In this document: positions 32,888 to 40,548 of the stretch, piece by piece
Position numbering within the stretch: the first letter of the stretch is position 1
How the letters are laid out: the number at the start of each line of letters is the position of its first letter
Origin: Sphingobacterium sp. SGG-5
Lineage (GTDB): Bacteria > Bacteroidota > Bacteroidia > Sphingobacteriales > Sphingobacteriaceae
Length of the DNA stretch: 64,000 nt
NCBI RefSeq assembly: GCF_011043525.1
Contig: NZ_JAAKGO010000004.1
Location: forward strand, 124,001 to 188,000
Direction of reading: 5' to 3'
Program-made: the position numbers and the translations under genes
Notes under the pieces: generated by a model
Databases searched by the model: none
What the model saw: the letters and a program-made list of their open reading frames with translations, nothing else
Told to the model about the DNA's origin: nothing

Positions 32888-34024
32888 ATGAGCCGAGAAA
32901 AATCGTGTCTGTTAGATATCCTCGTGCAATCAAATAGTGCGGTGGCTGTATACGATAGCCCTAATCTTAATATTGCATTTGTTAATAAGGCGATGTTAGC
33001 GATATGGGGAAGGACACCCGCTATTATTGGCCATTCTTTCGGTGAAGTCTTTCCTGAATTCACGGAGCAAGGATTTACGGATAAGCTATTACAGGTGTGG
33101 TACAGTGGACAAACCTACCGGGCAACGGAGTTTCCGGCTGATATTACAATAGAAGGTCAAACGGAAACCAAATATTTCGACTTTGAATATCAGGCTATAT
33201 TGGATCAAGACGGGAAAACATATGCTATTTTGCATACCGCTACTGATGTAACGAGCCGCTTTTTTGCTTATGAAATGATACAGGAGCGGGATTTAAAGAT
33301 ATCATTTAATAATGATCTTGAAATGTGGACCTACACATTGTCTCATGACCTTAGAAATCCGCTGAGTATCGCGAAAATGGGCATACAATATTTGCAAGAG
33401 GAAGAACAGGTACCAGAAGATAAAAATAAATGGCTGGACATGATTTTGGAAGCTATTGTTAATATTGAAAATATCGTCAATCATACCGTACAACTGAACC
33501 AGGCACGGCTTCATGGCTATACGATAGAAAGTATTTCTCTTATCACTGTTATACAGGCGATATGTGAAGAAAGTAAGCTGTTATATGACAATGCACATTG
33601 TCGGTTTACTATCGGAGAATTATTGCCTGTTCATGGTGATCGTGGCGTTTTATATCAGATATTTCTGAATGTTATCGGAAATGCAGTGAAATATTCGGCG
33701 AAGGAAAGGACACCACATGTCGAAATCTCAAGTGAAAAACAAGAGGGATATTTGATCTATTGGATCAAGGATAATGGAATTGGGATTCCGGAAGCCGATA
33801 TTTCTTCACTTTTTCAAGCCTGCGGCCGTGCATCCAACACGCAGAACTATAACGGAACAGGTCTGGGGCTTTGTTTAGTAAGGAAAATTATGCAACGTTT
33901 AGGTGGAGAGATCCAATTGATGAGTAAGGTAAATGAGGGAACAACCGTCAAGTTGTTATTTCCGATCCATCCGATCACTAAAATTTCTTCTCGGAAGAAC
34001 AGACGCCGTCCGGTGACACTGTAA
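32888..34024 (+). CDS. PAS-domain sensor histidine kinase
   Basis: 378 residues from ATG 32888; an in-frame TTG 24 nt upstream is less likely. PAS domain at about 10-125 (NSAVAVYDSPNLNIAFVNKA). HisKA at about 140-210 with H153 (LSHDLRNP). HATPase with N-box NVIGNAVKYS, G1 DNGIGIP and G2 GTGLGLCLVRKI. There is no membrane segment, so it is a cytosolic sensor. The kinase core is closely related to that of the phytochrome-like kinase at 49622-51796. No receiver is adjacent. 34025-34215 has only a promoter motif. Confidence 0.9.
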   Translation: MSREKSCLLDILVQSNSAVAVYDSPNLNIAFVNKAMLAIWGRTPAIIGHSFGEVFPEFTEQGFTDKLLQVWYSGQTYRATEFPADITIEGQTETKYFDFEYQAILDQDGKTYAILHTATDVTSRFFAYEMIQERDLKISFNNDLEMWTYTLSHDLRNPLSIAKMGIQYLQEEEQVPEDKNKWLDMILEAIVNIENIVNHTVQLNQARLHGYTIESISLITVIQAICEESKLLYDNAHCRFTIGELLPVHGDRGVLYQIFLNVIGNAVKYSAKERTPHVEISSEKQEGYLIYWIKDNGIGIPEADISSLFQACGRASNTQNYNGTGLGLCLVRKIMQRLGGEIQLMSKVNEGTTVKLLFPIHPITKISSRKNRRRPVTL

Positions 34025-34110
34025 TACCTTACAACAATCCACTCAAGGCAATCCAATGCCCGACGTAAGAATATACTTGAGATAAACCGTATTATAACGG
34101 TGACCTTCTG

Positions 34111-34138
34111 TTAAATACTCAAAAACACAATATCTTTG
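34111..34138 (+). promoter_or_regulatory. Candidate promoter of the small lipoprotein gene
   Basis: TTAAATACTC (34111-34120) is one of several TAAATAC motifs ahead of stress genes in this window. A housekeeping-like TATCTTTG follows at 34131-34138. The ATG is 77 nt further on. Confidence 0.35.
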
Positions 34139-34215
34139 AACTATCTATAGCCTTCATTGTTTTCCTATTATATAATTTAAAACAATGAATAGAAGCTAAA
34201 TTCAAAATTAAAGAG

Positions 34216-34428
34216 ATGAAAAAGATAAGCTTATATATGGCAATAACGGTGTTGTTTGGTATCAGCGCTTGCCAAGGAAACCGAAATAATAATGACAGAG
34301 ATAGGATGGATTCTCTGGAATCAGAATCACCTTATATGGATGATAATTTGGGAGATACCATAAGTCGAGACAGCCTCGATTCGATTGGCACGCCATTGCC
34401 ACCTATGCCGGGTGTGCCTATGGATTAA
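34216..34428 (+). CDS. Small lipoprotein, 70 residues
   Basis: Signal sequence MKKISLYMAITVLFGISAC with Cys19 in an ISAC lipobox. The mature 52 residues are Asp/Ser/Asn-rich and disordered (NNNDRDRMDSLESESPYMDD) and end in a proline-rich tail (PLPPMPGVPMD). It resembles the other small lipoprotein at 51993 in composition and in the DxxxxDSxxxD pattern. Function unknown. Stress-linked expression is inferred from its neighbours. Confidence 0.75.
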   Translation: MKKISLYMAITVLFGISACQGNRNNNDRDRMDSLESESPYMDDNLGDTISRDSLDSIGTPLPPMPGVPMD

Positions 34429-34534
34429 GTTAAAATAAAGTGATAGCGGTTATATGAGGTTATGGTGGTTACGACGGCTAAAGGGCTCCATAACTTTTAT
34501 AACCTCATAACAACATAACTTAAAATATAACAAT

Positions 34535-34786
34535 ATGGAAAATGTAGAGAACAACAAGAAAACGGAAAACTTCAAAGAAGGAGAAATGACAAAAGAAATT
34601 GAGAATAAAACTGCGCAAATACCTTCGAAAGTTTTTCTTTGCGCAGCGATTTCCGCAATGGCCGGCGCGGCAGTTCTAAAGTGTATGGGCCATAAGCATA
34701 CGGCGCTGTTGGTAGGACAATGGGTTTCGCCGTTCTTACTCTTCGGTGTGTATAACAAAATAGTTAAGACACAAGGACATGATTAA
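34535..34786 (+). CDS. Small membrane protein, 83 residues
   Basis: A charged N-terminus of about 30 residues, then two hydrophobic segments (about 33-50, FLCAAISAMAGAAVLK; and 56-75, ALLVGQWVSPFLLFGVYNK) joined by CMGHKHT. A second in-frame start, MTKEIENK, would shorten it by 17 residues. Similar short two-helix proteins occur in Bacteroidota stress loci. Function unknown. Confidence 0.65.
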   Translation: MENVENNKKTENFKEGEMTKEIENKTAQIPSKVFLCAAISAMAGAAVLKCMGHKHTALLVGQWVSPFLLFGVYNKIVKTQGHD

Positions 34787-34800
34787 TAATAATGATGATA

Positions 34801-34854
34801 ATAGGAAGCATATCTTGAGTAAATTCAATGAATTATCTTAAGGTATGCTCCTAT
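34801..34854. terminator. Imperfect hairpin between convergent genes
   Basis: ATAGGAAGCATATCTT pairs with AAGGTATGCTCCTAT (34840-34854) with one bulge and one mismatch. It sits between two convergent small genes and could serve both. No strong T-run. Confidence 0.4.
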
Positions 34855-34861
34855 CCAATAA

Positions 34862-35032
34862 TCATTCATCATTTTCATGATTATCGACTTTATTAGGATT
34901 TGGGGGGAGTGGATTTGTATCTTTTTCCGGACGCTTGCCCGTATTACTCTCCACTTTCGTGTTTGGTTCCGTATTTTTGGGTGGAGTTCCGCTTTCGCCC
35001 TTTTTCTCTTTTTCTTTTTTCAAATTTTCCAT
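34862..35032 (-). CDS. Small hydrophilic protein, 56 residues
   Basis: It reads MENLKKEKEKKGESGTPPKN, then a Thr/Asn/Pro-rich stretch (TEPNTKVESNTGKRPEKD), then NPLPPNPNKVDNHENDE. It starts 17 nt after the stop of the next gene upstream on the same strand and so is probably its operon partner. The product is intrinsically disordered and very hydrophilic, like many desiccation- or osmostress-linked small proteins. The opposite-strand frame here gives an improbable Phe/Trp-rich product. No family is recognised. Confidence 0.6.
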   Translation of the reverse strand: MENLKKEKEKKGESGTPPKNTEPNTKVESNTGKRPEKDTNPLPPNPNKVDNHENDE

Positions 35033-35049
35033 AATGTTTTTGTCAAGTG

Positions 35050-35676
35050 TTATTCTTCCCGTTGGCTAAGTCCGTCAATAAGTGCTTTCCATTGTGGAAA
35101 GGAGGCTCCCATTTTCGCGCCTAATCCTATGATAAAATTGCGTACTTTGTCCAGATTGGATTCGTTCTCCATATTGATTACTTCATTGCGACCTGCATAT
35201 TGTAAACATACTGATGTTTCTTTTTGTTTGATGATAATGCTTGATGTTGCTATATTTTTAAAAAAATGAGCAGTATCAGTTCCCTCGTGACTAGGATCAG
35301 GGCAAGGGCGAAGCGTAAGTGCTATGCGCTTTAAATCTGCAAAATGTTCTTCTACCACGTCTTCTACTTTCACCCAATCGAATCCGTCGCTACTAGGTAA
35401 TCCCGGTCCTGGGATATCAATTTTTATGAAGTCATTTTTCTCAACTAATCTATGCGACAGTTGTGTTCCCTGTTCATCGACAATAGAAAATACGGCAGAA
35501 ACACCTTTCGCGATATGATGCCAGTGATTTACATCCAATAGTTTGAGCCGGGCCTTCATGAAAAAATCATCCGCTTGCAGCGTGGATGTAAAATCCACAG
35601 ATTGCTTATAATCCAATGTTTTGCCTGTAAATTGTTCAGGGATAATATTTTCATTACGTTCATTTTCTGTTTTCAT
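35050..35676 (-). CDS. Conserved hypothetical protein, 208 residues
   Basis: No signal peptide. Residues 15-125 are beta-rich with a hydrophilic loop (DIPGPGLPSSDGFDWVKVED). The C-terminus is helical with a glycine turn (NFIIGLGAKMGASFPQWKALIDGL). A hydroxy-acid or lipid-binding role cannot be judged. It is cotranscribed with the 56-residue gene downstream and 39 nt downstream of the sigma factor gene's end, all on the minus strand, so the three could form one unit. Confidence 0.6.
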   Translation of the reverse strand: MKTENERNENIIPEQFTGKTLDYKQSVDFTSTLQADDFFMKARLKLLDVNHWHHIAKGVSAVFSIVDEQGTQLSHRLVEKNDFIKIDIPGPGLPSSDGFDWVKVEDVVEEHFADLKRIALTLRPCPDPSHEGTDTAHFFKNIATSSIIIKQKETSVCLQYAGRNEVINMENESNLDKVRNFIIGLGAKMGASFPQWKALIDGLSQREE

Positions 35677-35714
35677 AGGATTGAATTTATTGATTTAAAA
35701 ATCGTGGTATACCT

Positions 35715-36221
35715 TTACCGATATAATGCGAGTTTCTTTTGCAAATTTTTCCGCATAATGTGAATGCGCGATTTAATTGTCCCCTCTGGAACGCCATAAA
35801 TATGGGATAGCTCTTTATATTTATAACCATTGATATACTGTGTAAACATAGCGCTATACTCATCCGGAAATTGGGTCAGCGCTTTTTTTATATCCTTGAG
35901 AATTAATTTGCCCTCAATACTATTTTCTATGAAAGGTTCGCGACACCCTCTATCTTGAAAGACAGACAGTGTCTGGTTTTCATATTTTCTCTGTTGTTGT
36001 CGATCACGGTAGTGATTAATATAGATGTTTTTCATGATGACAAATAACCAAGAGATTATTTTAGGATTCTGAAAGAATTGGTCAATGTATTTCAGCGCTC
36101 GCAGAAGTGTCTCCTGAACGAGATCCTGGATTTCGTCCGGGTCAGTTGTAAATTTGTAAGCAAGATTTTTTAGGGTAACGCGATACTGGACCAGTTGTAA
36201 ATTCAATTCTCTATTTTCCAT
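35715..36221 (-). CDS. ECF-type RNA polymerase sigma factor
   Basis: 168 residues from MENRELNLQ; an upstream ATG at 36278 would add 19 residues. Region 2 is at about 10-85 (TDPDEIQDLVQETLLRALKY; WLFVIMKNIYINHYRDRQQQ) and region 4 at about 110-165 (LTQFPDEYSAMFTQYINGYKYKEL; GVPEGTIKSRIHIMRKNL). No anti-sigma gene is adjacent. It lies inside the stress island and is a candidate for recognising the TAAATAC motif; that link is inferred only from proximity. Confidence 0.88.
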   Translation of the reverse strand: MENRELNLQLVQYRVTLKNLAYKFTTDPDEIQDLVQETLLRALKYIDQFFQNPKIISWLFVIMKNIYINHYRDRQQQRKYENQTLSVFQDRGCREPFIENSIEGKLILKDIKKALTQFPDEYSAMFTQYINGYKYKELSHIYGVPEGTIKSRIHIMRKNLQKKLALYR

Positions 36222-36479
36222 GTTGTTGAGGTGTTTTGATGCTCTGATGTTAGGCAAAAACAATGCAGGTCTTTTCAATCCGCTGATTTTTAGGTGTTCT
36301 CCGGATGAAATAGGTTATATATACTTGATAGAAAATAGATTATAGACAGTCTCATGTGGTTTGTACTTGGAAAGCACCATAAAATACGGTTTTCACCGGC
36401 TACATTTGAATAGGCCGTCTTGGGGCTGAACAAATTATTTATCACCGTGTTAGAAGGTTGACGTCAATGAAAATCAATC

Positions 36480-37454
36480 ATGAAAATAGCAGTTTTTAGA
36501 GCTCTTCAGTTAGGCGATTTATTGTGTGCTATGCCAGCGATACGTGCATTAAAAAGAAATTTCCCCCATGCCAGAATTTACCTTATTGGCCTCTTCCATA
36601 TGGAGCCGCTGATTTCAAGATTCTCCTTTATAGACGGTTTAATTCCTTTTCCTGGCTATCCGGGGCTTCCGGAGCAAGCAGCGGAGCTGGAGGAAGTGGA
36701 GGTATTTATAGCCAAAATGTGTGAAATGCGGTTTGATATACTTTTTCAGATGCATGGCAATGGAACAATAGTGAATGACCTTTTGCAACGCTGCGAAGCA
36801 AGACGGCTAGTGGGATTCTGTCCTCAAGAGCTTTCAGCAGGTCAGGATTGGTTGGTTTATCCCGATGGCATACACGAAATATATCGACACTTAAAACTGT
36901 TGTCTTATTTAGGGCTTGAGGTATCCCCGGAAGATGCTGTATTGGAATTTCCGCTCGATGAAGCTGATCGCCTGCGCTTCCAAATATGGAAAAATGGGCT
37001 TATAAGGAAGCGCTATGCTATTATACACGTGGGGAGCCGTAGTAGCGAAAGGCAATGGCCTATCGAAAAATTTGCGGTTTTGGCGCAGCATTTGAAAAAT
37101 AAAGGACTTCAGCTGGTGCTAACGGGCACGCTAGACGAAATGGATCGTGTCCGACAGCTCGAAGCTATACTCGGGGACCATGCATTGAATGTGGCCGGCC
37201 AAACTGATTTGGGACAGTTGGGGTGCTTGGTCGATGAGGCGGAAATTTTGGTAAGTAACTGTACGGGTATATCTCATATTGCGGCAGCTTTGGCTACAAA
37301 GAGCATTATCATTAGCCTTGATGGTGAGCCGGAAAGATGGGGTCCGTTGAATACTGACCTTCATTATACCTATAATGGAAGAAATCGTATTGATTTGGTG
37401 GACGTCCTGTCCGATATGGAGCATTTGCTGCTACAAACTCACCAAGCAATTTAA
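36480..37454 (+). CDS. Glycosyltransferase family 9 protein (heptosyltransferase-like)
   Basis: 324 residues. N-terminal ALQLGDLLCAMPAIRALKRN and C-terminal donor-site region VSNCTGISHIAAALATKS are the two conserved GT9 blocks; HVGSRSSERQWP is the centre motif. GT9 enzymes add ADP-heptose to the lipopolysaccharide core. It is divergent from the sigma factor gene and convergent with the second GT9 (24-nt overlap). With the ADP-heptose genes nearby, a heptose transfer is likely; the acceptor is unknown. Confidence 0.88.
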   Translation: MKIAVFRALQLGDLLCAMPAIRALKRNFPHARIYLIGLFHMEPLISRFSFIDGLIPFPGYPGLPEQAAELEEVEVFIAKMCEMRFDILFQMHGNGTIVNDLLQRCEARRLVGFCPQELSAGQDWLVYPDGIHEIYRHLKLLSYLGLEVSPEDAVLEFPLDEADRLRFQIWKNGLIRKRYAIIHVGSRSSERQWPIEKFAVLAQHLKNKGLQLVLTGTLDEMDRVRQLEAILGDHALNVAGQTDLGQLGCLVDEAEILVSNCTGISHIAAALATKSIIISLDGEPERWGPLNTDLHYTYNGRNRIDLVDVLSDMEHLLLQTHQAI

Positions 37455-38492
37455 TATCTCCGTTGCCGAAGGAATAGTATGAGTCTCTTCCGGCGAAAGC
37501 TTGTCCACATATTTAATAATCTGATTTTTGCTCTTGTGCATTTCGGGAATATCAAATACAATTTGCGTACTACGTGGTGACCAAGGGATGTGTTGTGGAT
37601 TGGTGTTGGCATATAACACTACTGTAGGACGACTATAGGCGCATGCCATATGGACTATCCCGGTATTTACACTAATGACCGCTTTTGCCCGTTCGATGAG
37701 ACAAAGCACGTCATCCAGGGTTGTTTTTCCAATCAGGTTGATGAATCTCGGATCGCTAATGCCTTGGATACAGTCTTGCAGATAATCACTCTCATATTGT
37801 CCGGTGAAAATGATCCATTCTCCTTTGTTCAATAAACTTCGAAGTAGTTCGTTGGCATGCTGGCTTGGAAACTGACGCTTTGGTTCGGAAACTTCCATAT
37901 TAACGATAATATAACTAGCTGGAAGTGCCCAGTCTTCAAGGGAAGGTGTTGCATCGGGATAAATATCGCGATAAAGCCGAAGTTGGGGTAGCCTACGGAG
38001 GTCCGGATCAATATCGAGCATCTGTAAGAGCATCAGATCTCTTTTTATCTGATGATTGATTTGAGATAATGGTTCAGGATCTGGAAACCAATGCGTAAGC
38101 AGTTGATACGGATTTTCGCGACTATAAGCTGTACGCAAGGGAATTTCAGCAAGGTAAGTTAATAACGCCGTCGCTAGAATATTTTGACTATAAACACTAA
38201 AAATTATACATCCATCAAATTGATAGGTACGTAATTTTTCGACAAGATGCAAAATTTTAGCCGGTTGATCCGTATGCTCTAATTTCATCCATGGTGTGTC
38301 AAAAATAATATGACTGTCAACGGTACCGAGATAAGGAACAATGGGGGTTGCCACGCTGGAAGTGAGTAAAGTTACCTTACAAGAGGGTAACTTTTCTCGA
38401 ATTTCCATGAATGCGGCATTATTCATAATAAGGTCGCCCATATTATCTAAGCGTATGACCAATAAATTCTTACAGTCTTTCCACGCTTTCAT
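37431..38492 (-). CDS. Glycosyltransferase family 9 protein (heptosyltransferase-like)
   Basis: 353 residues. N-terminal VIRLDNMGDLIMNNAAFMEI and C-terminal SVNTGIVHMACAYSRPTVVLY are GT9 signatures. It is the last gene of the minus-strand heptose operon: its ATG overlaps the hldE stop (TGATG). The short distance and the overlap indicate translational coupling. It should transfer heptose made by the upstream genes onto an envelope glycan. Confidence 0.88.
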   Translation of the reverse strand: MKAWKDCKNLLVIRLDNMGDLIMNNAAFMEIREKLPSCKVTLLTSSVATPIVPYLGTVDSHIIFDTPWMKLEHTDQPAKILHLVEKLRTYQFDGCIIFSVYSQNILATALLTYLAEIPLRTAYSRENPYQLLTHWFPDPEPLSQINHQIKRDLMLLQMLDIDPDLRRLPQLRLYRDIYPDATPSLEDWALPASYIIVNMEVSEPKRQFPSQHANELLRSLLNKGEWIIFTGQYESDYLQDCIQGISDPRFINLIGKTTLDDVLCLIERAKAVISVNTGIVHMACAYSRPTVVLYANTNPQHIPWSPRSTQIVFDIPEMHKSKNQIIKYVDKLSPEETHTIPSATEILNCLVSL

Positions 38493-39982
38493 CAGCTTAT
38501 TTTCTTTAACACCACTCTATCGTTGGTTTGAACCCGTTCGATAATCTTTGTGGTAGACTGATGCGGAATATAGGGTAGAAACACCACCTCGACCTCTAAG
38601 GCATCCAATACATCTTTTTCCGGAAGTACATGATCTTTGTAATCTTCGCCCTTTACAAATACGGAAGGCTTTAAGGCTTGGATGAGCTCTGCTGGAGTAT
38701 CGTTTTCCGCTGCGCCGAATGGAATTACATAATCGACAGATTGCAGACCTTTCAATACTTCAATACGATCGGTCAGGCGGTTTATGGGACGATGTGCACC
38801 TTTAAGACGATGTACACTTTCGTCGGTGTTAACACCTACAATAAGTATATCCCCTAGTTCCCGAGCTTGTCGTAAGTAATGGGCATGCCCAGAATGGAAG
38901 ATGTCAAAGCATCCGTTTGTAAAAACTATCTTCTTATTTTGTATATGTAATGTGTCTGCCAGGCATCTCGCTGTATCCACATGTGTTAACACTTTGTCTT
39001 CTTTAGCAATAAGGCTAAATTTCAGTTCTGGTTCAGTACATGTTGCAGTAGTCTCTTTTTGTATACTGGTAGTGGCTGCCGCACATGCTATTTTTGCCAT
39101 ATCAAAATCTGACGCTCCAGCAAGGTGAGCCAAAAGAAAAGCAGCCAGAAAGGTGTCTCCGGCACCGGATACATTTCGAACCGGTACTTCATCCACTTTA
39201 AAGTGCAGCGCGGTTGTATGGCGTCTGCTTAATATAACACCGTCCTTATCCAAGCTCAGCGCGATAATCTGTGCGTGGGAAAGATCCCATATTTTATTAC
39301 TCCAATGCATGGCTTGTGTTACCCTGTCCGCAGCAGGTTGCTCACCCACAAGATGAAGCGCTTCTTCATAGTTGGGTTTGATTATCGTAGGTGACAATGA
39401 CTTATATTTTTCATAATTTTTGCTATCGACGGCCAATACTTTATCGTCTTTTTCTTTCAGCTTTTGTAATAGATCAATGATCTGATGTGTGATGGTGCCC
39501 TTGCCATAATCCGATATAAAAACAGCATCACATCCAGTATAAGCCTTTTCAACATCTTTAAGTAAGGCATTATTTGTACGCTCGTCGAACCGGATCTTAT
39601 TGCCGACGTCCAGACGGTAAAGCAATTGGCCATCTTTACAAAGTCTTGTTTTTGTGAGTGTGGCACTTTTTTCGGTGAAATGGATGTATAAAGAATGAAT
39701 GCCGTGTGCTTGGAGAAGCTCTAAAGCCGTTTTGGCTGACTCATCCTGGCCGAGTACAGTGATGTAGCATACCTGAGCACCCAAATTATGTAAATTGAGC
39801 GCTACATTTGCTGATCCACCCAAACAGGAGGTTTGTCCCTTGATATCCAATACGGGTATACTCGATTCCGGTGCAAGCCGTGTGCAGGTACTATCCAGAT
39901 ATTTATCTAATATAAAGTCACCGATGACGAGTATTTTCTTGTTTTTGAACTGGTCTACAAGGTTTATTGTCTGTGTGTTCAT
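38492..39982 (-). CDS. hldE: Bifunctional heptose-7-phosphate kinase / heptose-1-phosphate adenylyltransferase
   Basis: 496 residues. Residues 1-315 form a PfkB-type sugar kinase (GGSANVALNLHNLGA; catalytic VRNVSGAGDTFLAAF). Residues about 350-496 form a nucleotidyltransferase (VFTNGCFDIFHSGHAHYLRQ with the HxGH motif; VKGEDYKDH). It phosphorylates D-glycero-D-manno-heptose 7-phosphate at C1 and later adenylylates it, giving ADP-heptose. The gmhB gene is 5 nt upstream. Both domains look intact. Confidence 0.95.
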   Translation of the reverse strand: MNTQTINLVDQFKNKKILVIGDFILDKYLDSTCTRLAPESSIPVLDIKGQTSCLGGSANVALNLHNLGAQVCYITVLGQDESAKTALELLQAHGIHSLYIHFTEKSATLTKTRLCKDGQLLYRLDVGNKIRFDERTNNALLKDVEKAYTGCDAVFISDYGKGTITHQIIDLLQKLKEKDDKVLAVDSKNYEKYKSLSPTIIKPNYEEALHLVGEQPAADRVTQAMHWSNKIWDLSHAQIIALSLDKDGVILSRRHTTALHFKVDEVPVRNVSGAGDTFLAAFLLAHLAGASDFDMAKIACAAATTSIQKETTATCTEPELKFSLIAKEDKVLTHVDTARCLADTLHIQNKKIVFTNGCFDIFHSGHAHYLRQARELGDILIVGVNTDESVHRLKGAHRPINRLTDRIEVLKGLQSVDYVIPFGAAENDTPAELIQALKPSVFVKGEDYKDHVLPEKDVLDALEVEVVFLPYIPHQSTTKIIERVQTNDRVVLKKIS

Positions 39983-39987
39983 AGCGT

Positions 39988-40545
39988 TTAATTTTTGTCA
40001 TTTATAATTGTACTCCATACGTCGAAAAAATCTCCACATACGTAGTCTGGGCGATGAGCATATATGGTGCTCTCGACCTCTGTCCGATAGTGTTGGTCTC
40101 TATCCAGCAGTATGGTTTTGCATCCAGCGGCATTTCCGGCGGCAACGTCGGCCATGATATCGCCGATCATCCAGGAGTTGGATAAATCAATTGCATGTTC
40201 CTGTGCCGCTTGCATAAGTAAACCCGGTTGTGGTTTCCGGCACGTGCATTCCGGTTCCTTTAGTCCCTCAGCATGTGGACAATAATAATAGTCTATTATC
40301 GGAATAGCATGACCGCCTAGATATGTAGTCAGGAAATCAAAAGCCCTTATCAGCTCCGATTCGATAAAATATCCTTTAGATATACCAGATTGGTTGCTGA
40401 TTACGATCAATTTATAGCCTGCCTGACATAATTGTTGCAGTGGGCGAAATATATCCGGATAGAACTTAATCTTTTCGATGGCCACATTATAGGGAACATC
40501 TTTTACTAACGTACCATCTTTGTCTAAAAAGACCGCTTTATACAT
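39988..40545 (-). CDS. gmhB: D-glycero-beta-D-manno-heptose-1,7-bisphosphate 7-phosphatase
   Basis: 185 residues of the HAD-IIIA family. Nucleophile motif FLDKDGTLVKD at residues 6-16; a zinc loop CPHAEG...CTCRKPQPG near 95-115; and the acidic motif MIGDIMADVAAGNAAG. It removes the C7 phosphate between the two HldE steps. It is tightly packed between the GT4-GmhA fusion and hldE. Confidence 0.93.
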   Translation of the reverse strand: MYKAVFLDKDGTLVKDVPYNVAIEKIKFYPDIFRPLQQLCQAGYKLIVISNQSGISKGYFIESELIRAFDFLTTYLGGHAIPIIDYYYCPHAEGLKEPECTCRKPQPGLLMQAAQEHAIDLSNSWMIGDIMADVAAGNAAGCKTILLDRDQHYRTEVESTIYAHRPDYVCGDFFDVWSTIINDKN

Positions 40546-40548
40546 AGT

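Noticed and set aside
34025..34215. Riboswitch ahead of the small lipoprotein
   Set aside because: No recognised aptamer pattern; only promoter-like words are visible.
34877..35269. 130-codon plus-strand frame
   Set aside because: Its product is Phe/Trp-rich without sense and overlaps two minus-strand frames with protein-like composition.
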